This document shows positions 9,649-16,700 of a DNA stretch of 64,000 bases, piece by piece. The notes under the pieces are model-generated. The model was not told the DNA's origin, searched no databases, and saw nothing but the letters and a program-made list of their open reading frames with translations. Position 1 is the first letter of the stretch. Each line of letters starts with the position of its first letter. The stretch lies in the NCBI GenBank assembly GCA_011390785.1, contig JAABRR010000023.1:22053-86052 (forward strand), given 5' to 3'. This DNA comes from Sphingobacteriia bacterium (GTDB lineage: Bacteria; Bacteroidota; Bacteroidia; Bacteroidales; UBA7960). The position numbers and the translations under genes were made by a program.

Positions 9649-9682
9649 AAAACCACTTGTATAATTTTACAAGTGGTTTTTT
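9649..9682 (+). terminator. Intrinsic terminator after ahcY
   Basis: A perfect 12-base stem (9649-9660 with 9669-9680) closes an eight-base AT loop and runs into six T (9677-9682). The A-rich left arm gives a partial U-tract on the other strand too, so it may also serve the convergent lipoprotein gene. Confidence 0.85.
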
Positions 9683-9729
9683 CAAGGAAAAACATTACTT
9701 GATGCAGATTAAGATCATGAAGATCCTTT

Positions 9730-10167
9730 TTAGTAACTGTAAACGTAAAGAAAAGGGTTGTTAAATTGTGTACGATAAGACCGTAAGGGGTGTTTCGATG
9801 GTCCGGTAACAATTGTGCCATCAAGTAAAAGAAAAGTAGAACCACAAACCGGGCATTTTGCCAATGGTGGGTCTTCAACAATAACACGGGCAGCTTCATC
9901 GTAAGGATGATAAGGGCATGCACGATCAAAAGCACGAAATTCGTCGATTGAAAACCGGTAAATCACAATCCCACCAAATCCACCAAATACATTGACCCAC
10001 CCTCCCGGACTATTCAATTCTATATATTGAAACTCTGTATTTATGGTAAAATCTACAGGAATTACCGGCACAGGATTGCGTTCTTCATCGGCGCATGAAT
10101 ACATCATAAAAGTTAGTATTACCAACATAAAGAACATCCTGTATCTATGGAGAAATATTATTTTCAT
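9730..10167 (-). CDS. Rieske-like lipoprotein with altered ligand set
   Basis: The 145-residue protein has a signal peptide and lipobox (MMYSC, Cys25). The C-terminal half has the layout of a Rieske [2Fe-2S] fold: FRAFDRACPYHP, then AKCPVCGSTFLLLDGTIVTG, then PLRSY. Classical Rieske proteins bind the cluster with CxH...CxxH. Here the ligand candidates are Cys84-x2-His87 and Cys105-x2-Cys108, giving three Cys and one His. It may hold a cluster in a different way, bind another metal, or be a disulfide-stabilised relic. It is a single gene read towards ahcY, with a palindromic promoter-like region upstream. Confidence 0.65.
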   Translation of the reverse strand: MKIIFLHRYRMFFMLVILTFMMYSCADEERNPVPVIPVDFTINTEFQYIELNSPGGWVNVFGGFGGIVIYRFSIDEFRAFDRACPYHPYDEAARVIVEDPPLAKCPVCGSTFLLLDGTIVTGPSKHPLRSYRTQFNNPFLYVYSY

Positions 10168-10184
10168 AGAAGTTTTCTAAAAAA

Positions 10185-10214
10185 GCAAAGTTAACCTGTT
10201 TTTCTTAACTTTGC
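10185..10214. promoter_or_regulatory. Palindrome with divergent -7 boxes
   Basis: A perfect 10-base inverted repeat (10185-10194 with 10205-10214) lies between the divergent lipoprotein genes at 10167 (minus) and 10290 (plus). Each arm contains TAACTTTG, which matches TAnnTTTG, so one element could fire in both directions. No TTTG -33 element is seen for either. Confidence 0.4.
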
Positions 10215-10289
10215 TATCAGATAGGGTATCCTTACAACCAAAAACCCCGGTAGATAATTGGTAATAAAAGAAAACAACCCGATCTTTCG

Positions 10290-10592
10290 ATGCATCATCT
10301 AAAAAGTTTTAAATATTACGTAACAATAACCGTTTTATTACTTCTTCCCTTACTTTCGTGCGGGCCTCAATTTAAAGCAACAAAAGAACAAAGAAAACAG
10401 GAAAAAAGAATAGGAGCACGACAGAATACCGGAGAAATTGCCTTTAATGAAGGTAAGAGACGTCATTTAGAAGCTCAGAGCAGAGAAACAAGAAAACGAA
10501 TGAAACAATCGCGCAGACAAAGCGAAAGGATAAACAAAAACAAAAAGATCCCGTTTTATAGAAGATGGTTTATAACTTTATTAAACAGGTAA
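10290..10592 (+). CDS. Small, highly basic lipoprotein
   Basis: The 100-residue protein has a hydrophobic N-terminus and a lipobox (PLLSC, Cys24). The mature part is dominated by Lys, Arg, Gln and Glu (for example KEQRKQEKRIGARQNTGE) and ends in an aromatic/basic tail KIPFYRRWFITLLNR. I do not recognise the family. The charge pattern suggests a helical lipoprotein that touches peptidoglycan, DNA or acidic polysaccharide. It starts a two-gene unit with the membrane protein gene 25 bases downstream and has a divergent neighbour carrying a Rieske-like domain. Confidence 0.65.
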   Translation: MHHLKSFKYYVTITVLLLLPLLSCGPQFKATKEQRKQEKRIGARQNTGEIAFNEGKRRHLEAQSRETRKRMKQSRRQSERINKNKKIPFYRRWFITLLNR

Positions 10593-10617
10593 TTTTAAAC
10601 TAACAATTGTGTAAACA

Positions 10618-11178
10618 ATGGAAGATTTTATTTACATCATTTTAGGTATAGTTTGGTTGGTAATCAGCATTATTGGCAGCAAAAAAAAGAAGCAAGGCCA
10701 GACATCAAGACCCAATACACAAAGATCGGAACCACAACCTGTTTCTACAAAAGAACAACCCCAAAATACCGGTAGTGATTTCGAAGATATGCTGGAAGAT
10801 TTTTTTGGGACCGGATCAAAAAAACGAAAGGATCAACCTGCCCCCCAACCATCTATGAAACAAGAGACGCCCCATTCTTTCAGTGATTATACACCTGAAA
10901 TTGAATCTCTGGAAACAACGGCATCTGATGAAATGTCAGACTATAAAGGAACTTATGCTGTTGATTCAGATTATAAATTTTCAACCCAACCCAGCAAGGT
11001 GGAGACAATGGAAGATATTATAAAATCATACCAAATGAGAGATCAACAAATCAAAAATGAGGATGATAAATTAAATGTTGTTGATCTTGATGTAGATGAA
11101 GCAATCCAAACAGGAATAGATTTTGATGCAAGAAAAGCGATTATTTATTCAGAAATAATTAACAGAAAGTATTCCTGA
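10618..11178 (+). CDS. Single-pass membrane protein with disordered acidic tail
   Basis: The protein has 186 residues. Residues 4-20 form one transmembrane segment, followed by a KKKK stop-transfer, so the rest is probably cytoplasmic. The middle (about 25-125) is rich in Gln, Pro, Ser, Thr and acidic residues and should be disordered. It includes an amphipathic FEDMLEDFFG stretch. The C-terminal 60 residues look folded and helical, ending DARKAIIYSEIINRKYS, a tail I associate with short Bacteroidota membrane proteins of unknown role. It lies 25 bases after the basic lipoprotein gene. No function can be assigned. Confidence 0.7.
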   Translation: MEDFIYIILGIVWLVISIIGSKKKKQGQTSRPNTQRSEPQPVSTKEQPQNTGSDFEDMLEDFFGTGSKKRKDQPAPQPSMKQETPHSFSDYTPEIESLETTASDEMSDYKGTYAVDSDYKFSTQPSKVETMEDIIKSYQMRDQQIKNEDDKLNVVDLDVDEAIQTGIDFDARKAIIYSEIINRKYS

Positions 11179-11293
11179 CATACCTGTTTTTACTCCTAAC
11201 AATCGTAGTTTGGTGTAGGATAATATTTTAAATAAGGTAAAAAGTAAAATTTAAATAAGACGGGAAATTATTTCCCGGTAACAAAAAAAGAAT

Positions 11294-11301
11294 TATATTT
11301 G
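11294..11301 (+). promoter_or_regulatory. -7 box (TATATTTG) for a possible small RNA
   Basis: The octamer matches TAnnTTTG. A TTTC lies 19 bases upstream (11271-11274), one base away from the TTTG -33 element. The expected start, near 11307, would fall within the first hairpin. Confidence 0.4.
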
Positions 11302-11304
11302 TCA

Positions 11305-11335
11305 ATGCAAACGCTTTAGCACGTTTGCATTTTTT
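11305..11335 (+). terminator. Hairpin with T-run
   Basis: A perfect nine-base stem (11305-11313 with 11322-11330) with an eight-base loop is followed by TTTTT. It could end transcription of the 10290-11178 unit. If the -7 box just upstream is used, it would instead form the 5' end of a short RNA. Confidence 0.7.
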
Positions 11336-11453
11336 CTAAAGTGTAATAATTAAGACAGCAATTTGCAATTAAGTCATTTATTCTGTCTAACATTGCAGAT
11401 TCCTCAAAAGTTGTCAGTTTGGTAAAAACCTCAGGCTGCCAACTGTTTTTTTT
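11307..11453 (+). ncRNA. Candidate small RNA (about 145 nt)
   Basis: The candidate is bounded by a -7 box at 11294-11301 and a terminator ending at 11453. In between, AGACAG and CTGTCT can pair around an AT-rich loop. I recognise no Rfam family, and the existence of the transcript is an inference from its borders only. A terminator directly at the 5' end argues against a long transcript. Confidence 0.25.
11409..11453 (+). terminator. Branched terminator-like hairpin
   Basis: AGTTGTCAG (11409-11417) pairs with CTGCCAACT (11436-11444) with one mismatch. It encloses a second small hairpin GGT-AAAA-ACC (11421-11430) and is followed by eight T (11446-11453). Confidence 0.6.
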
Positions 11454-11476
11454 ATGTATTCGTATTTAGAATTGTA

Positions 11477-11698
11477 ATGATTAAAGCCATTAAGAATTAT
11501 ATCTTATTTCATATTACTTGCGGGAGAATGCCCTGTAAAGTAGAAGATATTATTTATGGGCTTTCCCCCTTCTACCATCCCGGGGACCCGACATCGATCA
11601 AATTACGATTTCTGAATCTGTCGCCGGTATTAAAATACTTAGATGATTTATCTCAACAAAATTTTTTAATACCAATACCTACCCCCGGAAATAATTAA
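11477..11698 (+). CDS. Possible small protein upstream of greA
   Basis: An ATG-started frame of 73 codons lies between the branched terminator and greA. The product has ordinary protein composition, including the stretch KVEDIIYGLSPFYHPGDP, with no signal peptide or membrane segment. I recognise no family. There is no visible ribosome binding site, and the gap to greA is 111 bases. It is short enough to occur by chance, so treat it as unproven. Confidence 0.3.
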   Translation: MIKAIKNYILFHITCGRMPCKVEDIIYGLSPFYHPGDPTSIKLRFLNLSPVLKYLDDLSQQNFLIPIPTPGNN

Positions 11699-11809
11699 AT
11701 TACAATTTCACAATTTTATCAAAACAGTTTTGGTTCCTTTTGCATAAGTCATTGAAAAAAATCAATGAAAAAACTGCAGGAACATTGTCAAACAATAATT
11801 TCTTTAATC

Positions 11810-12283
11810 ATGAGTGATGTTAAGTATTTTACAAAAGAAGGTCTGGAGAAACTTAAAGATGAATTAGAACAGCTGAAATCAGTTGAAAGGCCTGCTATTT
11901 CTCAACAAATTGCAGAAGCCAGAGAAAAGGGTGACCTTTCTGAAAATGCTGAATATGATGCGGCAAAAAATGCACAAGGAATGCTCGAATTGCGCATATC
12001 AAAACTGGAAACCACACTTAGTAATGCCAGAGTTATTGATGAATCGCAATTAGATGAAAGTAAAATATCTATCTTATCGAAGGTAAAACTTAAAAATCTT
12101 AAGAACAACGCTGCCATGACCTATACCCTTGTGCCGGAAAATGAAGCTGATATAAAATCAGGTAAAATATCGGTAAGTAGTCCTATTGCAAAGGGATTAC
12201 TTGGTAAGCAAATTGGTGAAAAAGTGGACATCCAGGTTCCGGCAGGTCTAATGACCTTTGAAATTCTTGAAATAAGCAGATAA
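11810..12283 (+). CDS. greA: Transcription elongation factor GreA
   Basis: GreA binds the secondary channel of RNA polymerase and triggers cleavage of the 3' end of backtracked RNA. I chose the ATG at 11810, which gives MSDVKYFTKEGLEKL and 157 residues, the usual length. A longer frame opening at 11765 would add 15 unconserved residues. The N-terminal coiled coil carries the tip signature EAREKGDLSENAEYDAAK with its acidic residues intact. The C-terminal FKBP-like domain ends PAGLMTFEILEI. The HIT protein gene starts 16 bases downstream, so the two form an operon. Confidence 0.96.
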   Translation: MSDVKYFTKEGLEKLKDELEQLKSVERPAISQQIAEAREKGDLSENAEYDAAKNAQGMLELRISKLETTLSNARVIDESQLDESKISILSKVKLKNLKNNAAMTYTLVPENEADIKSGKISVSSPIAKGLLGKQIGEKVDIQVPAGLMTFEILEISR

Positions 12284-12299
12284 AAAATACCATAGTATT

Positions 12300-12692
12300 A
12301 TGTCAACCATATTCTCAAAAATTGTTGCTGGTGAAATTCCTGCCTATAAGGTAGCAGAAGATGAAAATTTTCTGGCTTTTCTTGATATTAATCCACTGGC
12401 CAAAGGCCATACTTTAGTAATCCCTAAAAAGGAGACAGACAATATCTTCGATATTGAAGACAATGAATATCAACAGCTTTTTCTGTTTGCCAAAAAAGTG
12501 GCCAATGCCATAAAAAAAACAGTTCCTTGCGAAAAAATTGGGATTGCTGTGGTAGGCCTTGAAGTTGCACATGCGCACATTCATTTGGTACCTATCAACA
12601 GCATTTACGATATTGACTTTAGTAAACCCAAACTTAGCTTAAGTGCCAATGAGTTTGCCCTGATTTCTGAACGAATCAGCTCAAAATTATAA
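12300..12692 (+). CDS. HIT family (histidine triad) hydrolase
   Basis: This is a 130-residue Hint-like nucleotide-binding protein. The triad HAHIHLV is intact with His91, His93 and His95. The upstream FLDINPLAKGHTLVIPKK segment is the typical nucleotide-binding strand and loop. Members hydrolyse or transfer nucleoside monophosphates, for example from phosphoramidates. The usual bacterial Hint motif HxHxHLxPR is shortened here to HLVPIN. It lies in a two-gene unit with greA and converges with ruvC, whose stop is ten bases away. Confidence 0.93.
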   Translation: MSTIFSKIVAGEIPAYKVAEDENFLAFLDINPLAKGHTLVIPKKETDNIFDIEDNEYQQLFLFAKKVANAIKKTVPCEKIGIAVVGLEVAHAHIHLVPINSIYDIDFSKPKLSLSANEFALISERISSKL

Positions 12693-12701
12693 CCTGATTT
12701 A

Positions 12702-13253
12702 TTATTTCACCCGGTCTGGATTTTGTGTAACAAAAGCCTTCCAGCCAGAGAGAGTTGGGGATTTTTCTCCTGTTACTCCTTTTTGGAAATGATGACAAAC
12801 CGCAACCGCCAGTGCATCGGTAATGTCCAGATTTTCGGGTATTTGCTTCATCGAAAGCATTCCCGCCAAAAGGCCCGCCACCTGCTCTTTTGATGCGCTT
12901 CCTTTTCCTGTAATGGACTGTTTTATTTTTCTGGGAGAATACTCAAAAACCGGAATATCGCGATAAAGAGCTGCTGCTATGGCAACTCCCTGAGCACGTC
13001 CCAACTTTAACATTGATTGTATATTCTTACCATAAAACGGGCTTTCAATGGCCAATTCATCCGGATGAAAATGATCAATAGTTCGCAAGGTGGTTTCAAA
13101 TATTTTTTTCAATTTTAAAGGCTGCCCAGATAGCTTGTCCAACTTTAAAACATCCATGGCAATAATTTCAATTTTACTACCTTTAACTTCTATAACACCA
13201 AGGCCCATATTGTTTGTTCCGGGATCAATACCTAAAATAATTTTTTCTGTCAC
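12702..13253 (-). CDS. ruvC: Crossover junction endodeoxyribonuclease RuvC
   Basis: RuvC resolves Holliday junctions together with RuvAB. The 183-residue protein has the RNase H-like fold with catalytic acids at Asp10 (GIDPGTN), Glu70 (LAIESPF), Asp143 and Asp146 (DITDALAVAVCHH), spaced as in E. coli. No ruvA or ruvB gene is in this window. Its start lies 12 bases from the divergent start of a small hydrophobic frame at 13266. Confidence 0.96.
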   Translation of the reverse strand: MTEKIILGIDPGTNNMGLGVIEVKGSKIEIIAMDVLKLDKLSGQPLKLKKIFETTLRTIDHFHPDELAIESPFYGKNIQSMLKLGRAQGVAIAAALYRDIPVFEYSPRKIKQSITGKGSASKEQVAGLLAGMLSMKQIPENLDITDALAVAVCHHFQKGVTGEKSPTLSGWKAFVTQNPDRVK

Positions 13254-13265
13254 TGTTTATTTTTT

Positions 13266-13487
13266 ATGCATCTGAATACTACTACCCTTGCATTATCAGC
13301 AAATGTACATAAAAATTCTCTGCCTTTAATCAGGATCACCATAGCCTTTGCAGTTGTTTATATATTCTGCGCAATGATTTTAGCGGGTATAAGCGAAATC
13401 AATCACTGGGCAGGTAAAATCAGATTAAATTATGGTTACGAAACTATTTTTCTGCTGGCTTTTCCCTTATTTTATTTAATGTATTAA
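13266..13487 (+). CDS. Possible small two-helix membrane protein
   Basis: This 73-codon frame starts 12 bases from the divergent ruvC start. It predicts two hydrophobic helices, at about 21-45 and 59-73, separated by a short polar loop. I recognise no family, and no promoter or ribosome binding site is apparent. Since it covers the likely ruvC promoter, it may be a chance frame. Confidence 0.3.
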   Translation: MHLNTTTLALSANVHKNSLPLIRITIAFAVVYIFCAMILAGISEINHWAGKIRLNYGYETIFLLAFPLFYLMY

Positions 13488-13700
13488 ATGAAAGGTTAAA
13501 AAGGGAAAAGATTTCATTCAAGTTAGAATCATTAATCTGGAAACCATAATTTTAATAAATTTACGATAGTAAAACTTCAGGATCTATTACTCCCCTTAAA
13601 AACAGATGAACCGAACCATGACAATAATATTGACACACATGTGGATGATTATAATTCGCAGCATGGCAAAACTTGCAGAATGACTATTGTTGGTGATTTA

Positions 13701-13740
13701 TCCCGTTTTTCGCGGGAGCTCTCTCGCTGAAAAAGCGAGA
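13701..13740. repeat. Two tandem hairpins
   Basis: TCCCG (13701-13705) pairs with CGGGA (13713-13717), and directly after it TCTCGCT (13722-13728) pairs with AGCGAGA (13734-13740). Neither is followed by a T-run, so they do not look like intrinsic terminators. Confidence 0.6.
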
Positions 13741-13840
13741 CTAGCTTTCTGACCGAATTAATAAAATTATAAACAGATGAATTTCCAAAGTGTAAAACAA
13801 TTCAACAATATTTTGTATCGGCAACAACCTGGGGATAATC

Positions 13841-13860
13841 AATCCGGGGATCCCGGGATT
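13841..13860. repeat. Imperfect 20-base palindrome
   Basis: AATCC at one end mirrors GGATT at the other and the centre is GGGATCCC. Only one base pair breaks the symmetry. It lies 56 bases before the glycosyltransferase start and could be an operator or a chance GC island. Confidence 0.45.
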
Positions 13861-13916
13861 AGCTGTTGGGTTAATCGAATTAAACTTTCAGATAAGAAAA
13901 ACGTATTCTAACAAAA

Positions 13917-15047
13917 ATGATTGATGCCTTAACCATTATACTTATAGTTTTCAGTTTTCTTTATTTTTTTCTGATTGTAATTTTTACCTGGGGTTGGAAT
14001 AGAAAACCAGAGAAAAATGACTTATCCTGTAATGAAAAAAAAACTGTTTCAGTAATAATTGCTGTACGTAACGAAGAAAAAAATCTTCCGGAATTGCTCC
14101 ATAATATCTCATCGCAAAACTACCATCAAGAGTTAATTGAAGTAATTATCTGCGATGATGCATCTGAAGATAACTCAGTGAGTGTAACTGAAAACTTCTC
14201 TCTTACAAATAAAAATATCAGAATTATTACAACAGCAAAAGGAGCTTCAATAGGGAAAAAAGGAGCCTTAAAAGGTGGCTTTAAGGAAGCCAAGGGAGAG
14301 ATATTGATAACAACTGATGCGGATTGTAATTTAAACCCCAATTGGATCAGAAGTATTGTAAATGGATTTAACAGCAGCTACCAACCCAAATTTATAATTG
14401 GCCCTGTATTAATTGATTACAAAGATAACAGCATCTTTTCACGTTTTCAGGCACTGGAGTTTATAAGTCTGCAGGGAAGTACTGGTGGTGCGTCAAATAT
14501 TGGCTTTCCAATTATGTGCAACGGTGCCAATCTTGCCATTACCAGGGAAACATGGCTCCAAGCTGAAAATACATTAAAGGGAAGTAGATATAAATCTGGA
14601 GATGATATTTTTCTGTTACAGGCCATCAAAAAAATATGCCCTGACAAAATCCTGTTTCTGAAAAACCAGGAATCTGTAGTTACGACCAAGCCATCAGAAA
14701 AACTAACGGAGTTTCTCAGTCAACGTATGCGTTGGGCAGGGAAATCGTTGGGATACTCAGATTTTTTTAGTCTTTTTACGGGAGCTTTAATTGGCGGATA
14801 CAATCTAACACTTTTGGTTTGGATCATAAAACACTTTGTATCTGCCCAGCCCATGACCGCTCTGGCTTTTGTTGGCATAAAAATGATTATTGATTTTCCA
14901 TTAATGCTTCAAACATCAATATTTTTTAAATCAAGGAGACTCATGTCCCTGTATCCGCTTCTTTCTTTAATTTATCCCTTTTACGTGAGTATAACCCTTT
15001 TTAGCAGCATTTTCATTCCTAACAAATGGAAAAAGAGAGCCATTTAG
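13917..15047 (+). CDS. Membrane glycosyltransferase, family 2
   Basis: The 376-residue GT-A fold enzyme has an N-terminal membrane helix (about 4-25) and two or three C-terminal helices from about residue 285. Visible motifs are VSVIIAVRNEE (44-54), ICDDAS (78-83), the DxD-type TDADC (133-137), GDD (228-230) and the acceptor motif QRMRW (269-273). The last resembles the QxxRW motif of processive or polyprenyl-linked transferases. It should transfer a nucleotide sugar on the cytoplasmic face. The sugar and acceptor cannot be read from the sequence. The gene stands alone and converges with the MerR gene 18 bases later. Confidence 0.9.
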   Translation: MIDALTIILIVFSFLYFFLIVIFTWGWNRKPEKNDLSCNEKKTVSVIIAVRNEEKNLPELLHNISSQNYHQELIEVIICDDASEDNSVSVTENFSLTNKNIRIITTAKGASIGKKGALKGGFKEAKGEILITTDADCNLNPNWIRSIVNGFNSSYQPKFIIGPVLIDYKDNSIFSRFQALEFISLQGSTGGASNIGFPIMCNGANLAITRETWLQAENTLKGSRYKSGDDIFLLQAIKKICPDKILFLKNQESVVTTKPSEKLTEFLSQRMRWAGKSLGYSDFFSLFTGALIGGYNLTLLVWIIKHFVSAQPMTALAFVGIKMIIDFPLMLQTSIFFKSRRLMSLYPLLSLIYPFYVSITLFSSIFIPNKWKKRAI

Positions 15048-15065
15048 CGCTCTTAAAAATAAAAA

Positions 15066-15410
15066 TCAGGGATTTTCCAAATGTTTTTTAACCCCAAGAA
15101 GAAAACTTTCCATCTTCTGTAAAGATTTTATGATCTCAAACTCTTTGAGACTATCATCAGGATTGGATTTCAACTTTTCGCTGGCTCCTTTTAAGGTATA
15201 TCCTCTATCCTTTACCAGGTTATAAATAAGATGAAAATTATCCACATCCTTTTGAGTAAAGAGCCGGTTTCCCTTTTTATTTTTTTTAGGTTGAATAATA
15301 TCAAATTCCCTTTCCCAAAATCTAATAAGAGAAGTATTTACCCTAAACATATCTGCTACTTCTCCGATGGTATAGTATATACGACCTATGTTATCATCCT
15401 TTTTATCCAT
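15066..15410 (-). CDS. MerR family transcriptional regulator
   Basis: The 114-residue protein carries the MerR winged helix-turn-helix near the N-terminus (YYTIGEVADMFRVNTSLIRFW), the wing with NRLFTQKDVDNF, and a helical linker GYTLKGASEKL. There is almost no effector domain after it. That matches short Bacteroidota MerR-like proteins thought to act as simple DNA-binding proteins. It follows the M23 peptidase gene on the same strand but is separated from it by a terminator, so it should have its own promoter. Its targets are unknown. Confidence 0.9.
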   Translation of the reverse strand: MDKKDDNIGRIYYTIGEVADMFRVNTSLIRFWEREFDIIQPKKNKKGNRLFTQKDVDNFHLIYNLVKDRGYTLKGASEKLKSNPDDSLKEFEIIKSLQKMESFLLGVKKHLENP

Positions 15411-15482
15411 GGTAAACTTATCACATATTTATCCAATCAAGAAACATTTTGTAAAATTAAAAAAAACAACCGATTTATTATG

Positions 15483-15515
15483 AAAAAAGGCCATCCACAA
15501 ACAATGGAGGCCTTT
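15483..15515 (-). terminator. Intrinsic terminator after M23 peptidase gene
   Basis: Read on the minus strand, AAAGGCC (15509-15515) pairs with GGCCTTT (15486-15492), extended inside by TCCA/TGGA pairing, and runs into further T down to 15483. It separates the peptidase gene from the MerR gene. Confidence 0.8.
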
Positions 15516-15540
15516 CACATTTTTCGATCAATAAAAAATC

Positions 15541-16509
15541 TTATGACAGAGATTGGTTAACTCTTGAAGCTACTTCAATAATATATTCAAATTCTTTCGG
15601 AGACAAATCGTTAAAGAAATAATTAACCGGATTTACAGTTCGGTCATTTTTTCTTACCTCATAATGAAGATGAGGTGCAGTAGATACACCAGTATTTCCA
15701 ACGTAACCAATAATCTCACCCCGGGTTATCGTTTGCCCTTTCCTAACATTAAACCTGCTAAGATGAGCATACAGGGTGGTATAACCATAACCATGATCAA
15801 CAATCACCATCATACCATAGCCATGCCGGCTTCTTTCAACTGTTTTAACCACACCGTTGCCAGGAGAGTATACCGGAGTACCTGTTGGAGCGGTAAAATC
15901 AACACCTGCATGCATACGCAGGGTTTTATAGATTGGATGAATTCTCATACCATATCCGGATACCAAACGCTGCGTACCTCTTTCAATTGGCATTATGGCA
16001 GGAATACTGGCAAGCATATCAGCTTTGTCTTTTGCCATATTAAATACTTCATCAAAAGAAACCGACTGAACATACAATTGCCTTGATATTTTGTCAATCC
16101 GCTGCATTGTAGCTGTAATTACGGCGCTGTTATTAAACCCTTCAAACTGTTCATAACGATCAGTTCCACCAAAAGCAGCATCTCTTTGTACTGCAGACAT
16201 GGGCTCAGCTTCAAATATTACCCTGTAAATCTGATCATCACGATGTTGAAGATCTTCCAAAACCGATGACAGCATATCAAGTTTATCATTTACAACCTGG
16301 TAATTAAGTTGATATTGATCAATCTCCCGTCGCAACATTTTTTCCTTTGGCGAATCGAAGAATGTGTAACCAATACTAAGAACTAATACCGAGAAAACCA
16401 TTCCCGCCAAAACTATTCTAAGAAATCTTTTGGATTTTTCCCAGAGTGTCTCTCTTACAGGCTCTACAGCAAGAGATTTGGTATTAAACTGGTACTTAAT
16501 TTTCGACAT
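15541..16509 (-). CDS. M23 family metallopeptidase, membrane-anchored
   Basis: The 322-residue protein has a cytoplasmic N-terminus, one transmembrane helix at about 29-50, a coiled-coil stretch to about residue 100 and a C-terminal LytM domain. The zinc and catalytic residues are present: His200 and Asp204 (MHAGVDF) and the HxH pair His280/His282 (PHLHYEV). Active enzymes of this type cut peptidoglycan cross-bridges. In other bacteria this coiled-coil plus LytM layout is linked to cell-shape control or daughter-cell separation. It is divergent from alaS, with promoter-like boxes for both in the shared region. Confidence 0.92.
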   Translation of the reverse strand: MSKIKYQFNTKSLAVEPVRETLWEKSKRFLRIVLAGMVFSVLVLSIGYTFFDSPKEKMLRREIDQYQLNYQVVNDKLDMLSSVLEDLQHRDDQIYRVIFEAEPMSAVQRDAAFGGTDRYEQFEGFNNSAVITATMQRIDKISRQLYVQSVSFDEVFNMAKDKADMLASIPAIMPIERGTQRLVSGYGMRIHPIYKTLRMHAGVDFTAPTGTPVYSPGNGVVKTVERSRHGYGMMVIVDHGYGYTTLYAHLSRFNVRKGQTITRGEIIGYVGNTGVSTAPHLHYEVRKNDRTVNPVNYFFNDLSPKEFEYIIEVASRVNQSLS

Positions 16510-16616
16510 ATCTGAAATAAAAGCTTTAACTCTTTAACGGCAAGCAACCGATTTGGGTAGTTATTTACTTATAACGCCTGACCATTTAATTTACGTGGAT
16601 AACAAGTAATTAGTTA

Positions 16617-16624
16617 CAAAACTA
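16617..16624 (-). promoter_or_regulatory. -7 box for the M23 peptidase gene (TAGTTTTG)
   Basis: On the minus strand this matches TAnnTTTG and would give a leader of about 100 bases. It lies 13 bases from the plus-strand box for alaS. Confidence 0.4.
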
Positions 16625-16637
16625 AATAAAATTAATT

Positions 16638-16645
16638 TAATTTTG
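16638..16645 (+). promoter_or_regulatory. -7 box for alaS (TAATTTTG)
   Basis: The octamer matches TAnnTTTG and lies 55 bases before the alaS start. The -33 element is not clear. Confidence 0.4.
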
Positions 16646-16700
16646 TCAGTGATTTTACTAAAAAAAATATTACAAAACACCTAAAAACTTCTCAGTTTCA

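Larger units (their letters stand above)
11179..11476. other. Hairpin-rich intergenic region before greA
   Basis: No gene is supported. Three hairpins occur within 200 bases: a perfect seven-base stem with a three-base loop at 11261-11277 and no T-run, a classical terminator at 11305-11335, and a branched terminator-like structure at 11409-11453. A -7-like box lies at 11294-11301. The pieces could make up a short RNA gene. Confidence 0.5.
13488..13916. other. Gene-free stretch with tandem hairpins
   Basis: No gene is supported. A 64-codon stretch (13536-13727) is open on the plus strand but has no start until near its end. It contains two adjacent hairpins at 13701-13740 and an imperfect 20-base palindrome centred on GGATCC at 13841-13860. 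These could be a remnant of a lost gene or of a small repeat element. Confidence 0.5.
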
